Below, piece by piece: positions 1-8,760 of a stretch of 64,000 bases of DNA. The position numbers and the translations under genes are program-made. Under the pieces are notes generated by a model. It did no database searches. It saw only the letters and a program-made list of their open reading frames with translations, and was not told the DNA's origin. Numbering within the stretch: the stretch's first letter is position 1; the number at the start of each line of letters is the position of its first letter. The DNA is from Fen-1273 sp963837815. Lineage in GTDB: Bacteria; Bacteroidota; Ignavibacteria; UBA10030; UBA6906. The stretch is taken from the NCBI GenBank assembly GCA_963837815.1, contig CAWIOS010000005.1, positions 124,001 through 188,000 on the forward strand, given 5' to 3'.

Positions 1-1434
1 CACGCGCACGTACGCCAGTCTCATGATCGGCAGCGAGTTGAATTTCGCCGCCGCCGCGGCATATTTCTTCGCTTCATCCGCCTTTCCATCCCCCTGGCAG
101 GCGAGCGCAAGATGGTACAGGACGTTCGGGTCCTGCTGGTTCGCTTCCTTCAGCTCATCGATCGCCCTGCCGTAGTCCTTCTCGTGAAACGAGATCATGC
201 CGGTGAGCTCGTGTGCGAGCCTGACCTGGTTCTTATTCTTTGACGCTTCGACTCCCTTGCGGAATATCCCCGCTTCCTTTTTCGCCGCCTCCAGGTCACC
301 CTTCGCGATGGAGACCCTGGTGAAATTGAACTGGTTGAGGAGCGCGTTGTTCTCCTTGACTTCTCTGGCGAGCGAGGATTTCCGAATCACCTGGTCCGAT
401 TCCTTGAACTTCGCCAGTGCCTCATCCGCCTTCCCGTCGTTCAGGAGTATGTTCGCGATGAGCGCGAGGTCGCCCGACATCGAGGCGGCATCGCCAGTCT
501 GTTCGGCGATGGAGTGCTCCTTTTCGACTTCCGCAATCGCCAGGTCGGGTTGTCCCTCGTCCTGGTAGACCACGCTGCGCGAAAAGAGCGCGAACCGCCT
601 CTCGCCGTCGTTCCGGGCGTTGTCGTACATCTTCTGGAGCTCGGCCAGCGCCTCGTCGTGCTTGTTCTGGTACATCAGGCATGAGGCGATCCCGACGAAC
701 GAATTGGCGAAATGCGGGTTGACCGAGAGCGCTTTTTCATACTGCGTGATCGATTCATCGAACTTTCCCATCTTCAGCAGCAGCTCGCCGTAGGAGTCGA
801 ACGGATTGGGGTCCGTCGGCAGGAGCTCGGTGTATTTCTTGAAGGTCTGTTCCGCGTCGTCATACCTGCCGAGGAACCGGTAGACGTACCCGAGCTGGTT
901 GTAGGCGGGGCCGTACCCGGGCGCGATGTCGGTTGCCTTCTTCAAATGCTCCGCCGCCCTGGAGTAGTCCTGCTGCGCGAAATACGTCGTCCCGAGAAAT
1001 GTCTGCGCCTGCTCGTCTCCGGGGAACTCCTCGACGAGCTGCGCGTACAGCTTGAGGGCCGCGGCCTGGTCGGCGTATGCGCCCGCCTTGACGGCCCTGA
1101 TCCAGATCTGTTCCCCTCTGGAAGCGTGGGCCGAGGTCTCGTCGGCTTTCTTCAGTTCCGCGAAGAACACTTTCGCCGTCGGGGCGGATTGTGCCAGGAA
1201 CAGGTGGGCGAGTGCAAAGTCCGGGTCTGCCTCGGCCGCCTTCTGGAAGTACGGATACGCGTCGGTGAGGCGCAGGTTGTCGAAAAGCTTCTTCCCCTCC
1301 CGGAACGAAGACAGGGCCTCGTGCGATTTGGACGTTACGGGGATCTTCTCAGCCCCTCTCACGGCCGCGGCGGAGAGGGCCAGCGCCAGGATCAGGCAGG
1401 GAGCGGCGGTGCGGTGCAGTCGTGATGGTCTCAT
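1..1434 (-). CDS. TPR-repeat protein, 3' end beyond window
   Basis: The minus strand is open from an ATG at 1434 to the left edge of the window (478 codons, no stop reached). The N-terminus has basic residues followed by a hydrophobic Ala/Leu stretch, which looks like a signal peptide. The rest is a long run of about 34-residue helical repeats with TPR-type spacing (for example GQAYNQLGYVYRFLGRYDDA-like helices around residues 170-190, and similar units before and after). This suggests an exported scaffold protein that binds partner proteins; no enzymatic domain is visible. Its promoter must lie in 1435-1989, divergent from acs. The C-terminus, and any extra domain there, lies outside the window. 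Confidence 0.8.
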   Translation of the reverse strand, partial: MRPSRLHRTAAPCLILALALSAAAVRGAEKIPVTSKSHEALSSFREGKKLFDNLRLTDAYPYFQKAAEADPDFALAHLFLAQSAPTAKVFFAELKKADETSAHASRGEQIWIRAVKAGAYADQAAALKLYAQLVEEFPGDEQAQTFLGTTYFAQQDYSRAAEHLKKATDIAPGYGPAYNQLGYVYRFLGRYDDAEQTFKKYTELLPTDPNPFDSYGELLLKMGKFDESITQYEKALSVNPHFANSFVGIASCLMYQNKHDEALAELQKMYDNARNDGERRFALFSRSVVYQDEGQPDLAIAEVEKEHSIAEQTGDAASMSGDLALIANILLNDGKADEALAKFKESDQVIRKSSLAREVKENNALLNQFNFTRVSIAKGDLEAAKKEAGIFRKGVEASKNKNQVRLAHELTGMISFHEKDYGRAIDELKEANQQDPNVLYHLALACQGDGKADEAKKYAAAAAKFNSLPIMRLAYVRV

Positions 1435-1989
1435 TGCGCCTCCAGATGGTGTGTATGGGAAAGTGGACGAAGGGAGGATACTCAATTCCACCCCTGTCGA
1501 ACAATGAGAATGTGCCGGGGCGGCAGGGGGTGGGACGGGAGGCCTTTTTTCCGTGACAGACCGGACGCCCGTCCTGTCAGGATGGACGTCTGAATGTGAC
1601 GTCACTCCCCCCGCGGGCCCCTCCCGGTGTTGCTTTTCATCATGACCGTATCTATCTTCGCATCAGGTGTTCCACTTCCTGATCTCAATTCCTTCGACAC
1701 AGGCCGGCACCATACCTCCTATGAGAATGCAGCAACCCGCGAATGCTTCCATGGTTACCCACCCCTCGAATTTGTGCAATCTGCAGTCGTGAATCAGACC
1801 GTCAACTAGATCAGGGTTGTTCCAGGTGACACGTCACGGATAGGACGTCAGAAAGCATACCGGATCGCCATCGATTTGACTTGTACAGCGCCCGCCCCGC
1901 ACCCGAGCGACGCGTCGTGTTGAGCCGCCTCGTTCTTTGAGTTGAATTCAATTCATCGCAATCATCCCAACATCATGGAGGGCCGGACT
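1435..1989. promoter_or_regulatory. Divergent intergenic region upstream of acs with GTGAC/GTCAC palindromes
   Basis: This stretch of about 550 bp separates the TPR gene from acs and holds no convincing gene. A 60-codon ORF at 1627-1809 has no ribosome binding site or recognisable domain. Two inverted repeats of the same pentamer occur: GTGACGTCAC at 1596-1605 and GTGAC-AC-GTCAC at 1826-1837. Each half resembles a CRP/FNR-type half site (TGTGA/TCACA), so they could be operators for acetate genes, but that is inference. No clear -35/-10 pair was identified. Confidence 0.4.
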
Positions 1990-3900
1990 ATGTCCGCCGG
2001 TAGCACAAGCACCACGCCCAAAGGCGAAGTATATGCCCCTTCTGCCGAAATCATCGCGCAGGCCAACGTGCCCGATCCCGAGCTGGCGCGGGCAGAGGCG
2101 TCCCGGGACCTCGAGGCGTACTGGGGAAAGCGCGCGGAGGAGCTGAGCTGGTACAAGAAATGGGACAAGGTCCTCGACGAATCGAACAAGCCGTTTTACA
2201 AGTGGTTCGTCGGGGGAAAGACGAACATCGTCGCCAACGCCATCGACAGGCACGTCCGCTCGTGGCGGCGGAACAAGCTCGCCCTCATCTGGGAGAGCGA
2301 AAAGGGGGAAGTGCGGACGTTTTCCTACCACGCACTGGCGCGCGAGGTGTGCAAGTTCGCCAACGTCCTCAAGAGCATGGGGGTCAACAAGGGAGACCGG
2401 GTCACGATCTACATGCCGCGGATCCCGGAAACCGTGATCGCGATGCTCGCCACCGCGAAGATCGGCGCCGTGCACTCCGTCGTGTACGGCGGCTTCTCCG
2501 TCGAGGCCCTGCACGGGAGGATTGAGGACAGCGAGTCCAAAGTCATCGTGACCGCCGACGGCGGCAACATGAACGGCAAGGTCGTGGAGCTGAAGAAGAT
2601 CGTCGATGAGGCCCTGAAGCGGACCGGCGCCCCCGAGAACGTCGTCGTGGTCCGCCACACGGGGAAGGACGTGGCGATGGAGGCCGGGCGCGACTACTGG
2701 TACCACGATCTGATGTCGATGCCCCTGGTCCGCAACTCCAACCGCTGCGAGACGGAGGAGATGGACGCCGAGGATCCCCTCTACATCCTGTACACCTCCG
2801 GCACCACGGGGAAGCCGAAGGCGATCCTCCACACGCACGGCGGATACCAGGTCGGCGTGTACGCCACCTTCAAGGACGTGTTTGATATTAAAGAGGAGGA
2901 CAGGTGGTGGTGCACCGCGGATCCCGGGTGGGTGACCGGCCATTCCTACATCGTGTACGCCCCCCTGATTGCCGGCGCGACGTCGGTGATGTACGAAGGC
3001 GCCCCGACCTATCCCTTCCCTGACAGGTGGTGGGCGATCGTGGAGAAATACGGCGTTTCGGTGATGTATACCACCCCCACGGCGATACGGGGGCTCATGC
3101 GGTTCGGCGCGGCGTGGCCCAACAGGCATGATCTTTCCTCGCTCCGGCTTCTCGGTTCCGTGGGCGAACCGATCAACCCCGAGGCGTGGCGCTGGTTCCA
3201 CAAGAACATCGGCAAAGACAAGTGCCCCATCATGGACACATGGTGGCAGACGGAGACAGGCATGTTCATGATCACGCCGATGCCCGCCATGACGCTCAAA
3301 CCGGGCTCCGCGTCCCGCCCCTACCCCGGCGTCGAAGCGGATGTCGTTGACGAGGACGGAAAACCGGTCAAGCCCGGGGAGGAAGGGTTCCTCGTGTTGA
3401 AGAAGCCGTGGCCCGCCATGCTGCGTACCGTGTACAAGGATCCCGACCGCTACGTGAAAACGTACTGGAGCAAATACCCCGGGATGTACACGGCCGGGGA
3501 TTCCGCCCGCAAGGACGAGGACGGGTACTTCTGGGTCATCGGACGTGTCGATGACGTCATCAAGGTCAGCGGGTACCGGCTCGGGACCGCCGAGCTGGAA
3601 AGCGCGTTCGTCAGCCACCCCGCCGTCGCGGAAGCGGCCGTGATCGGCCTGCCGCACGAGATCAAGGGGATCGCAATACACGCGTACGTGATTCTGAAAG
3701 CGAACGCGATAAAGACCGACACGCTCGTCGACGAGCTCAAGCAGCACATTGCCCACGAAGTGGGACCGATCGCGAAGCCGGAGACGATCGACTTCGTTCC
3801 GTCGCTCCCGAAGACCCGGTCAGGGAAGATCATGCGGAGAGTGCTGAAAGCGCGCGCGCTGGGGATGGACGAGGGAGATCTGACGACGCTCGAAGAGTAG
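1990..3900 (+). CDS. acs: Acetyl-CoA synthetase (AMP-forming)
   Basis: Acs activates acetate with ATP and CoA through acetyl-AMP, feeding acetate into central metabolism. The chosen ATG at 1990 has a strong GGAGGG at 1977-1982 with 7-nt spacing, giving about 636 residues, the usual length. An in-frame TTG at 1942 and an ATG at 1975 lie upstream but are less well placed. Visible motifs: the adenylate loop YTSGTTGKPK near residue 268, WWQTETG near 418 (the Trp that restricts the acyl pocket to acetate), and the C-terminal RSGKIMRR near 610 containing the Lys that is catalytic and reversibly acetylated in this family. The genes that follow (porin, DUF485, actP) form an acetate uptake and activation set. 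Confidence 0.97.
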   Translation: MSAGSTSTTPKGEVYAPSAEIIAQANVPDPELARAEASRDLEAYWGKRAEELSWYKKWDKVLDESNKPFYKWFVGGKTNIVANAIDRHVRSWRRNKLALIWESEKGEVRTFSYHALAREVCKFANVLKSMGVNKGDRVTIYMPRIPETVIAMLATAKIGAVHSVVYGGFSVEALHGRIEDSESKVIVTADGGNMNGKVVELKKIVDEALKRTGAPENVVVVRHTGKDVAMEAGRDYWYHDLMSMPLVRNSNRCETEEMDAEDPLYILYTSGTTGKPKAILHTHGGYQVGVYATFKDVFDIKEEDRWWCTADPGWVTGHSYIVYAPLIAGATSVMYEGAPTYPFPDRWWAIVEKYGVSVMYTTPTAIRGLMRFGAAWPNRHDLSSLRLLGSVGEPINPEAWRWFHKNIGKDKCPIMDTWWQTETGMFMITPMPAMTLKPGSASRPYPGVEADVVDEDGKPVKPGEEGFLVLKKPWPAMLRTVYKDPDRYVKTYWSKYPGMYTAGDSARKDEDGYFWVIGRVDDVIKVSGYRLGTAELESAFVSHPAVAEAAVIGLPHEIKGIAIHAYVILKANAIKTDTLVDELKQHIAHEVGPIAKPETIDFVPSLPKTRSGKIMRRVLKARALGMDEGDLTTLEE

Positions 3901-3952
3901 CGACAGATTCACATAATCCACCCAATCTCACATTTCACAGAAGGGGCATACC

Positions 3953-5359
3953 ATGGAACGACCAGTCCACCGTTTGTACGGACACTGGCGGAGCCAACGG
4001 GTACGCCGTTGTGTGCTGTTCATCGTGCTTGCGCTCGCCGTCGGGGGATCGGCGTACGCGCAGGATACGCTCAAGGCGGGGACGCCCGTGACGTACGACG
4101 ACGGCGCCCTGCGTCTGAGCAAAGACGTGTCCGTAAGGATCGGCGGTCTTCTCCAGCCGTCGTTCGAGCTCCAGCAGGATCTGCCGACGGCGGCGCAAAA
4201 TGCCGACGCCAACTACAACCGGAGGTGGCAGCACCAGCTGTTCGTCCGCCGGATGCGGCTCCTGTTCGCCGGGAAGGTGACGCCGTCCTACACGTTCTTC
4301 TTCGATTTCGAGGTGCCAACCGTCGGGCGGATCACCTCCGGCGTGAAGAACATGACGCCGACCGTCAACCTCCTTGACGCCCAGATGGCGTACATCGCCA
4401 GCCAGCAGTTCAGCGTCTATTCGGGCCTCATGCTCATCGGGCCGACCCGCAACGGGCTTCAGGGGGCGACGTCGCTCATGCCGGTCAACTACGGTGCCTA
4501 CACCTTCGGAGCGAACAATGGCAGCCCCAATGGCCTCGACAATGCGGTGGGGCGCGATGTTGCGGTGATGGCCCGCGGGCTCTTCGACGAGAACCGGCTC
4601 GAGTATCGCCTGAGCTTCTCCGACGGCCGTTCGCGGGGTGCCGGCCAGTTTCTCTACTCGCCGATCCGCACCACGCTCCGTCTCCAGTATGACTTCTGGG
4701 ACCAGCAGACTCCCGATCTTTTCAGCGGGATAGGATATTACTATTACACCGGGACGTATTTCGGCAAGAAGGACGTCCTCGCGCTCGGCGGCGGTGCGGA
4801 CCTCCAGGGGAACTACTCGAGCTTCGCGGTCGATCTTTTTCTCGACCACCCGATGGGGGAGGGGGACGGCCTGACGATCAGCCTGGGATTCCAGATGCTC
4901 AACGGCGGCACGCCCGACGGCTCGGAGCTCTTCAAACGGACGACGACGGGCATCGTGGATTCCGCGCGTTCCGAATCAATCGCGCGTCTCGTCCCGAAGC
5001 AGAACGTGCTGTTTGCCGAGGCGGGGTACTACATCAAGAGCCTCAACCTGCAGCCCGTGGTGAAGTTCGAGTCCAGGGCCGTCACCTCCACGGACCCCTA
5101 TCAGTGGAACCTGTCCACCGTTGCGGTGATACCGGGGGGCGAGTACACGTATCTCCAGGACCTCAAGTCCGAGACCCGGTTCGGCGTGGGCGCGAACTAC
5201 CTTCCGCGAGGCCACAATTTCAACGTCAAGGCGATGTGGGAAATGGTGACCGACAATCAGGCCGGTCTTGCTTCCTCGGTGACGGCTGCGAACCCGTACC
5301 CGGAATTCAAAAAGAGCTATAACCTGTTCACCGTTCAGGGTCAATGGATGTTCTTCTGA
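3953..5359 (+). CDS. Outer-membrane porin of the acetate operon
   Basis: This 468-residue protein has an N-terminal signal peptide ending near AYAQD (about residue 36), alternating beta-strand sequence throughout, and a C-terminal WMFF whose final Phe is the usual beta-barrel assembly signal. It resembles phosphate-selective O/P-type porins and is probably a general anion or carboxylate channel. It lies 52 bp after acs and just before the DUF485/actP pair, so a role in letting acetate or related anions cross the outer membrane is reasonable. The substrate is inferred from context only. Confidence 0.8.
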   Translation: MERPVHRLYGHWRSQRVRRCVLFIVLALAVGGSAYAQDTLKAGTPVTYDDGALRLSKDVSVRIGGLLQPSFELQQDLPTAAQNADANYNRRWQHQLFVRRMRLLFAGKVTPSYTFFFDFEVPTVGRITSGVKNMTPTVNLLDAQMAYIASQQFSVYSGLMLIGPTRNGLQGATSLMPVNYGAYTFGANNGSPNGLDNAVGRDVAVMARGLFDENRLEYRLSFSDGRSRGAGQFLYSPIRTTLRLQYDFWDQQTPDLFSGIGYYYYTGTYFGKKDVLALGGGADLQGNYSSFAVDLFLDHPMGEGDGLTISLGFQMLNGGTPDGSELFKRTTTGIVDSARSESIARLVPKQNVLFAEAGYYIKSLNLQPVVKFESRAVTSTDPYQWNLSTVAVIPGGEYTYLQDLKSETRFGVGANYLPRGHNFNVKAMWEMVTDNQAGLASSVTAANPYPEFKKSYNLFTVQGQWMFF

Positions 5360-5405
5360 TCGTCTGATCTCTCTCACGCATCATTCTTATCCAGAAGAGG
5401 TCTCT

Positions 5406-5678
5406 ATGGATGACCGTAAGGAAGAGCTCAAAAAGGTGTCCGCCCAGCGCTGGAGGATCGCTCTCATCCTGAGCGTGTGCATGCTGGCGATCTATTTCGG
5501 CTTCATTCTTCTCATCGCGTTCGACAAGCCGCTGATGGGTTCTCTCCTCACACCCGGACTCAGTCTCGGCATATTCCTGGGCGTTCTCGTGATCCTGTCC
5601 GCGTGGGTGCTTACCACGATCTACGTGCGGTGGGCAAACCGTGTCTATGATGAAAAAATCGCCAAGTTGAGGAGATAA
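5406..5678 (+). CDS. DUF485 inner-membrane protein (YjcH-like)
   Basis: This 90-residue protein has two predicted membrane segments (about residues 17-39 and 50-72), a charged N-terminus and a basic C-terminal tail (YDEKIAKLRR). DUF485 proteins are the usual small partner encoded directly before the acetate symporter ActP (yjcH in E. coli), and the same order is kept here with only 3 bp to actP. An AGAGG precedes the ATG. A role in assembling or regulating the symporter is presumed for the family; no catalytic residues are visible. Confidence 0.9.
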   Translation: MDDRKEELKKVSAQRWRIALILSVCMLAIYFGFILLIAFDKPLMGSLLTPGLSLGIFLGVLVILSAWVLTTIYVRWANRVYDEKIAKLRR

Positions 5679-5681
5679 CTC

Positions 5682-7256
5682 ATGAATCCAGCACAGGCTC
5701 CACTTCCGGCAACGTCACTCGGCCAGGTGAGCACGGAGGCGATTATCTTCTTCTTCGTGTTCATCGCCATATCTCTCGGGATCACCTACTGGGCCGCGCG
5801 CCGCACGAAAAGCACAGTGCAGTACTACGCGGCCGGGCACGGCATCACCGGGTTCCAGAACGGTCTGGCCCTCTCGGGTGACTACATGAGCGCGGCGAGC
5901 TTCCTCGGCATCGCGGGGCTCGTCTCTCTCTCCGGGTTCGACGGGCTGATCTACTCCACGGGCTGGCTGGTGGGGTGGCCCCTCATCGTGTTCCTGATCG
6001 CCGAGCCCCTCCGGAACCTCGGCAAGTACACGTTCGCGGACGTCGTCGCGTTCCGCCTGAAGGCGGCCCCGGCGCGCATTGCGGCGGCAATCGGAACGCT
6101 CGCGACGGTGTCGCTCTATCTCATCGCGCAGATGGTCGGGGCCGGCAACCTGATCAAGCTCATGTTCGGGCTCCCCTACGAGGTGGCGGTCGTGATCGTC
6201 GGGTGCGTGATGCTCCTGTACGTTCTCTTCGGCGGCATGCTTGCCACGACCTGGGTGCAGATCATCAAGGCGGTCCTCCTGCTGGGGGGCGCGCTGATTC
6301 TCGCGATCATGACGCTCTGGACGTTCGGCATGAACCCGATCGCGCTGTTCCAGGCCGCGGTGGCGAAATACCCGTCCCAGAACGTGCTCGCCCCGGGGAA
6401 ACTCGTCTCAAATCCCTGGGACGCCATCTCGCTCGGGCTCGCCCTCATGCTGGGCACGGCGGGGCTGCCGCACATCCTGATGCGCTTCTACACGGTCCCC
6501 GACTCCAAAGCGGCACGGACCTCCGTCTTCTATGCGACCGGGTTCATCGGGTTCTTCTACCTTCTTACGTTCATCCTCGGGTTCGGCGCGATGGTGCACG
6601 TCGGCCAGGGGGTGATCACCTCGATCGACAAGGGGGGGAACATGGCGGCACCGCTCCTGGCCGAGTCGCTGGGAGGCACGGCGTTTCTCGGGTTCATCGC
6701 AGCCGTGGCGTTTGCGACGATCCTTGCGGTCGTCGCGGGCCTGACGCTCTCGGGCGCCGCCGCCCTCTCGCACGACCTGTGGGTGAACGTCGTCCGCAAG
6801 GGGGAGGTCCCCGAGGCGGAGCAGCTCAAGGTGGCCCGGGGCGCGTCCATCGCCCTTGCAATATTGGCGATGATCCTGGGCATCACGTTTAAGGGACAGA
6901 ATGTCGCGTACATGGTCGGGCTCGCGTTCGCGATCGCGGCGAGCGCCAATTTCCCCGCCCTGATCCTCTCGATATTCTGGAAGAAATTCACGACGAACGG
7001 GGCGCTCTGGAGCATGCTGTTCGGGACCATCTCGACGATCGTGCTGATCTATCTTTCGCCGACGGTGCAGATCGACATCCTGAAGAACGCGTCCGCGGTC
7101 TTCCCGCTGAAGAACCCGGGGATCGTCACGATCCCCCTCTCGTTCGTCGTCGGGATCGTGGTGTCCCTCGCGAAATCCGAGCAGTCGGCGCAGGACAAGT
7201 TCGCCATCGTGGAAGAACGGGTACACTTCGGGGCTGAAACCGCTCCCAAAAAATGA
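5682..7256 (+). CDS. actP: Cation/acetate symporter, sodium:solute symporter family
   Basis: This 524-residue polytopic protein is of the SSS family. About thirteen hydrophobic segments can be followed along the sequence, and the N-terminal SGDYMSAASFLGIAG stretch (near residues 65-80) is typical of ActP. ActP-type proteins take up acetate and other short monocarboxylates with a cation. The gene follows the DUF485 gene and overlaps the next gene by the four bases ATGA (7253-7256), so the CBS-DUF294 protein is probably translationally coupled. The length and start fit the family. A run of seven Gs near 6611 stays in frame here. Confidence 0.95.
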   Translation: MNPAQAPLPATSLGQVSTEAIIFFFVFIAISLGITYWAARRTKSTVQYYAAGHGITGFQNGLALSGDYMSAASFLGIAGLVSLSGFDGLIYSTGWLVGWPLIVFLIAEPLRNLGKYTFADVVAFRLKAAPARIAAAIGTLATVSLYLIAQMVGAGNLIKLMFGLPYEVAVVIVGCVMLLYVLFGGMLATTWVQIIKAVLLLGGALILAIMTLWTFGMNPIALFQAAVAKYPSQNVLAPGKLVSNPWDAISLGLALMLGTAGLPHILMRFYTVPDSKAARTSVFYATGFIGFFYLLTFILGFGAMVHVGQGVITSIDKGGNMAAPLLAESLGGTAFLGFIAAVAFATILAVVAGLTLSGAAALSHDLWVNVVRKGEVPEAEQLKVARGASIALAILAMILGITFKGQNVAYMVGLAFAIAASANFPALILSIFWKKFTTNGALWSMLFGTISTIVLIYLSPTVQIDILKNASAVFPLKNPGIVTIPLSFVVGIVVSLAKSEQSAQDKFAIVEERVHFGAETAPKK

Positions 7257-8706
7257 GCGATGCGGACATACTTCCCGTCAGTCCCGTCCGGGAGATCGTC
7301 ACATGCGGCGCGGACGCCACGATCCATGAGGCGGCCGCGCTCATGTCCGGGCGCAACGTCGGCTCCATCGTCGTCGTGGACGACATGCGCCGGCCCCTCG
7401 GCATCATCACCGACACCGACCTGAGGAACAAGGTCGTGGCCGGGGGGCTGCCGGCGGACGGGAAGGTCCGGTCGATCATGAGCACGCCCGTGATTACCGT
7501 CCCGGTCAGGAGCACCGCCTCCGGGACGATTATCACGATGATGCGGCGGGGCATCAGGCACCTCTGCATCACCGAGGACGGCACGGCCGGTTCCGCCGTC
7601 ATCGGCATCATCTCCGAGCACGATGTCGTCCTGCTTCAGGGGAACAACCCCGCGGTCCTCGCCAGGGAGATCGCCCAGGCGGACGACCTTGCCGCGCTCG
7701 CGCTTCTGCGCGAGAGGGGGGAGAGCTCGTCGACCAGTACATCTCGCGGGGGATTTCCGTCCGGTTCGTCGGCGACATGATCGCCGAAGTCAACGACGCT
7801 CTCGTCGCCCGGCTCATCGCACTCGCGGAACGGACGCTCGAGTCCGGCGGGCTCGCCCGCCCCGCGTCGGCGTACTGCTGGCTCTCCCTCGGGAGCGACG
7901 GCAGGCGTGAGCAGCTCCTGCAGACCGACCAGGACTCCGCCCTCGTCTACGCCGATCCGCCGGAGGAAGAGAGAGCGCGGACGAAAACGTACTACGACCG
8001 GCTCGCCGCCGAGGTGAGTGCGGGGCTCGTCGAGTGCGGGTTTGCCCCGTGCCCGGGAAACAACATGGCGAGCAACCCGGAGTGGTGCCGGCCGCTTGCG
8101 ACGTGGCAGGAATATTTCCGCACGTGGATCCGCGTCCCGAAGGAGGAAGCGCTCCTCAATGCGGCCACGTTTTTCGATTTCAGGCCGGTGTGCGGTGATT
8201 TCGCGCTCGCGCACGCGCTCAGGGAGTGCATCACCGCCGGGCTCGCGTCCGACCGGACCGCGCTCATCCTCCTTGCGAAAAACGCCGCCCACAACCCCCC
8301 GGCCACCGGGCTGTGGGGGGTCCTGAACACCGAAAAGAAGGGTACACGCAAGGGGCTCTTCGATCTGAAGCTCCGCGCCATGAAACCCGTCACGGAGGCT
8401 GTGCGCGTTCTCGCGCTGGACAAGGGGGTGCACGCGCTCACGGGGACGCTCGACCGGCTGGAGAAGATGGCCGCTGACGATCGTTCGATCGCGCTCGTCC
8501 GCCCCGACATCGTGGAGGCGTACGAGCTCTTTATGAAATACCGCGTTCTGTACGGGGCGAAAGGGGATGATGGGGGGAGATACCTCGATCTCAGGAGGAT
8601 GAGCAAACAGGAGATGCGCCGTCTCCGGTACTTGTTCGGCGCCGTGTCCGCGCTCCTGAAGCTCGTGCAGGTGCGCTACCAGCTCGACGCGCTCGGGCTG
8701 CGCTAG
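7253..8706 (+). CDS. CBS-pair/DUF294 nucleotidyltransferase-like protein, interrupted by a frameshift
   Basis: The first part (from 7253) carries two CBS domains, residues about 5-130, which commonly bind adenine nucleotides. The second part (in the frame of 7777-8706) carries the DUF294 nucleotidyltransferase fold with GSDGRREQLLQTDQD and then the DUF294 C-terminal substrate-binding domain. The coding frame changes at the G tract 7716-7721. Adding one G gives an uninterrupted reading through GELVDQYISRG into the second part. The usual N-terminal cyclic-nucleotide domain of this family is absent. Such proteins are regularly found beside actP and an exonuclease-type gene and are thought to sense nucleotides and control acetate uptake. 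The break is probably sequence error, but a real shift is possible. Confidence 0.8.
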
Positions 8707-8760
8707 AGTCCTTCCTCGTCGTGCTCAATTCATCCGGCATGAATCCGGTAATCTGCGTCC

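Noticed and set aside
1627..1809. 60-codon frame in the acs upstream region
   Set aside because: No ribosome binding site, no similarity, unbalanced composition.
1948..3756. 602-codon open frame antisense to acs
   Set aside because: Shadow of the GC-rich acs codons: no signal, no domain, His/Arg/Gly-rich composition, and acs is clearly conserved on the other strand.
7716..7721. Programmed -1 frameshift in the CBS-DUF294 gene
   Set aside because: The tract is not in a canonical X XXY YYZ context in the zero frame, and the same one-base defect recurs in several unrelated genes, so sequence error is simpler.
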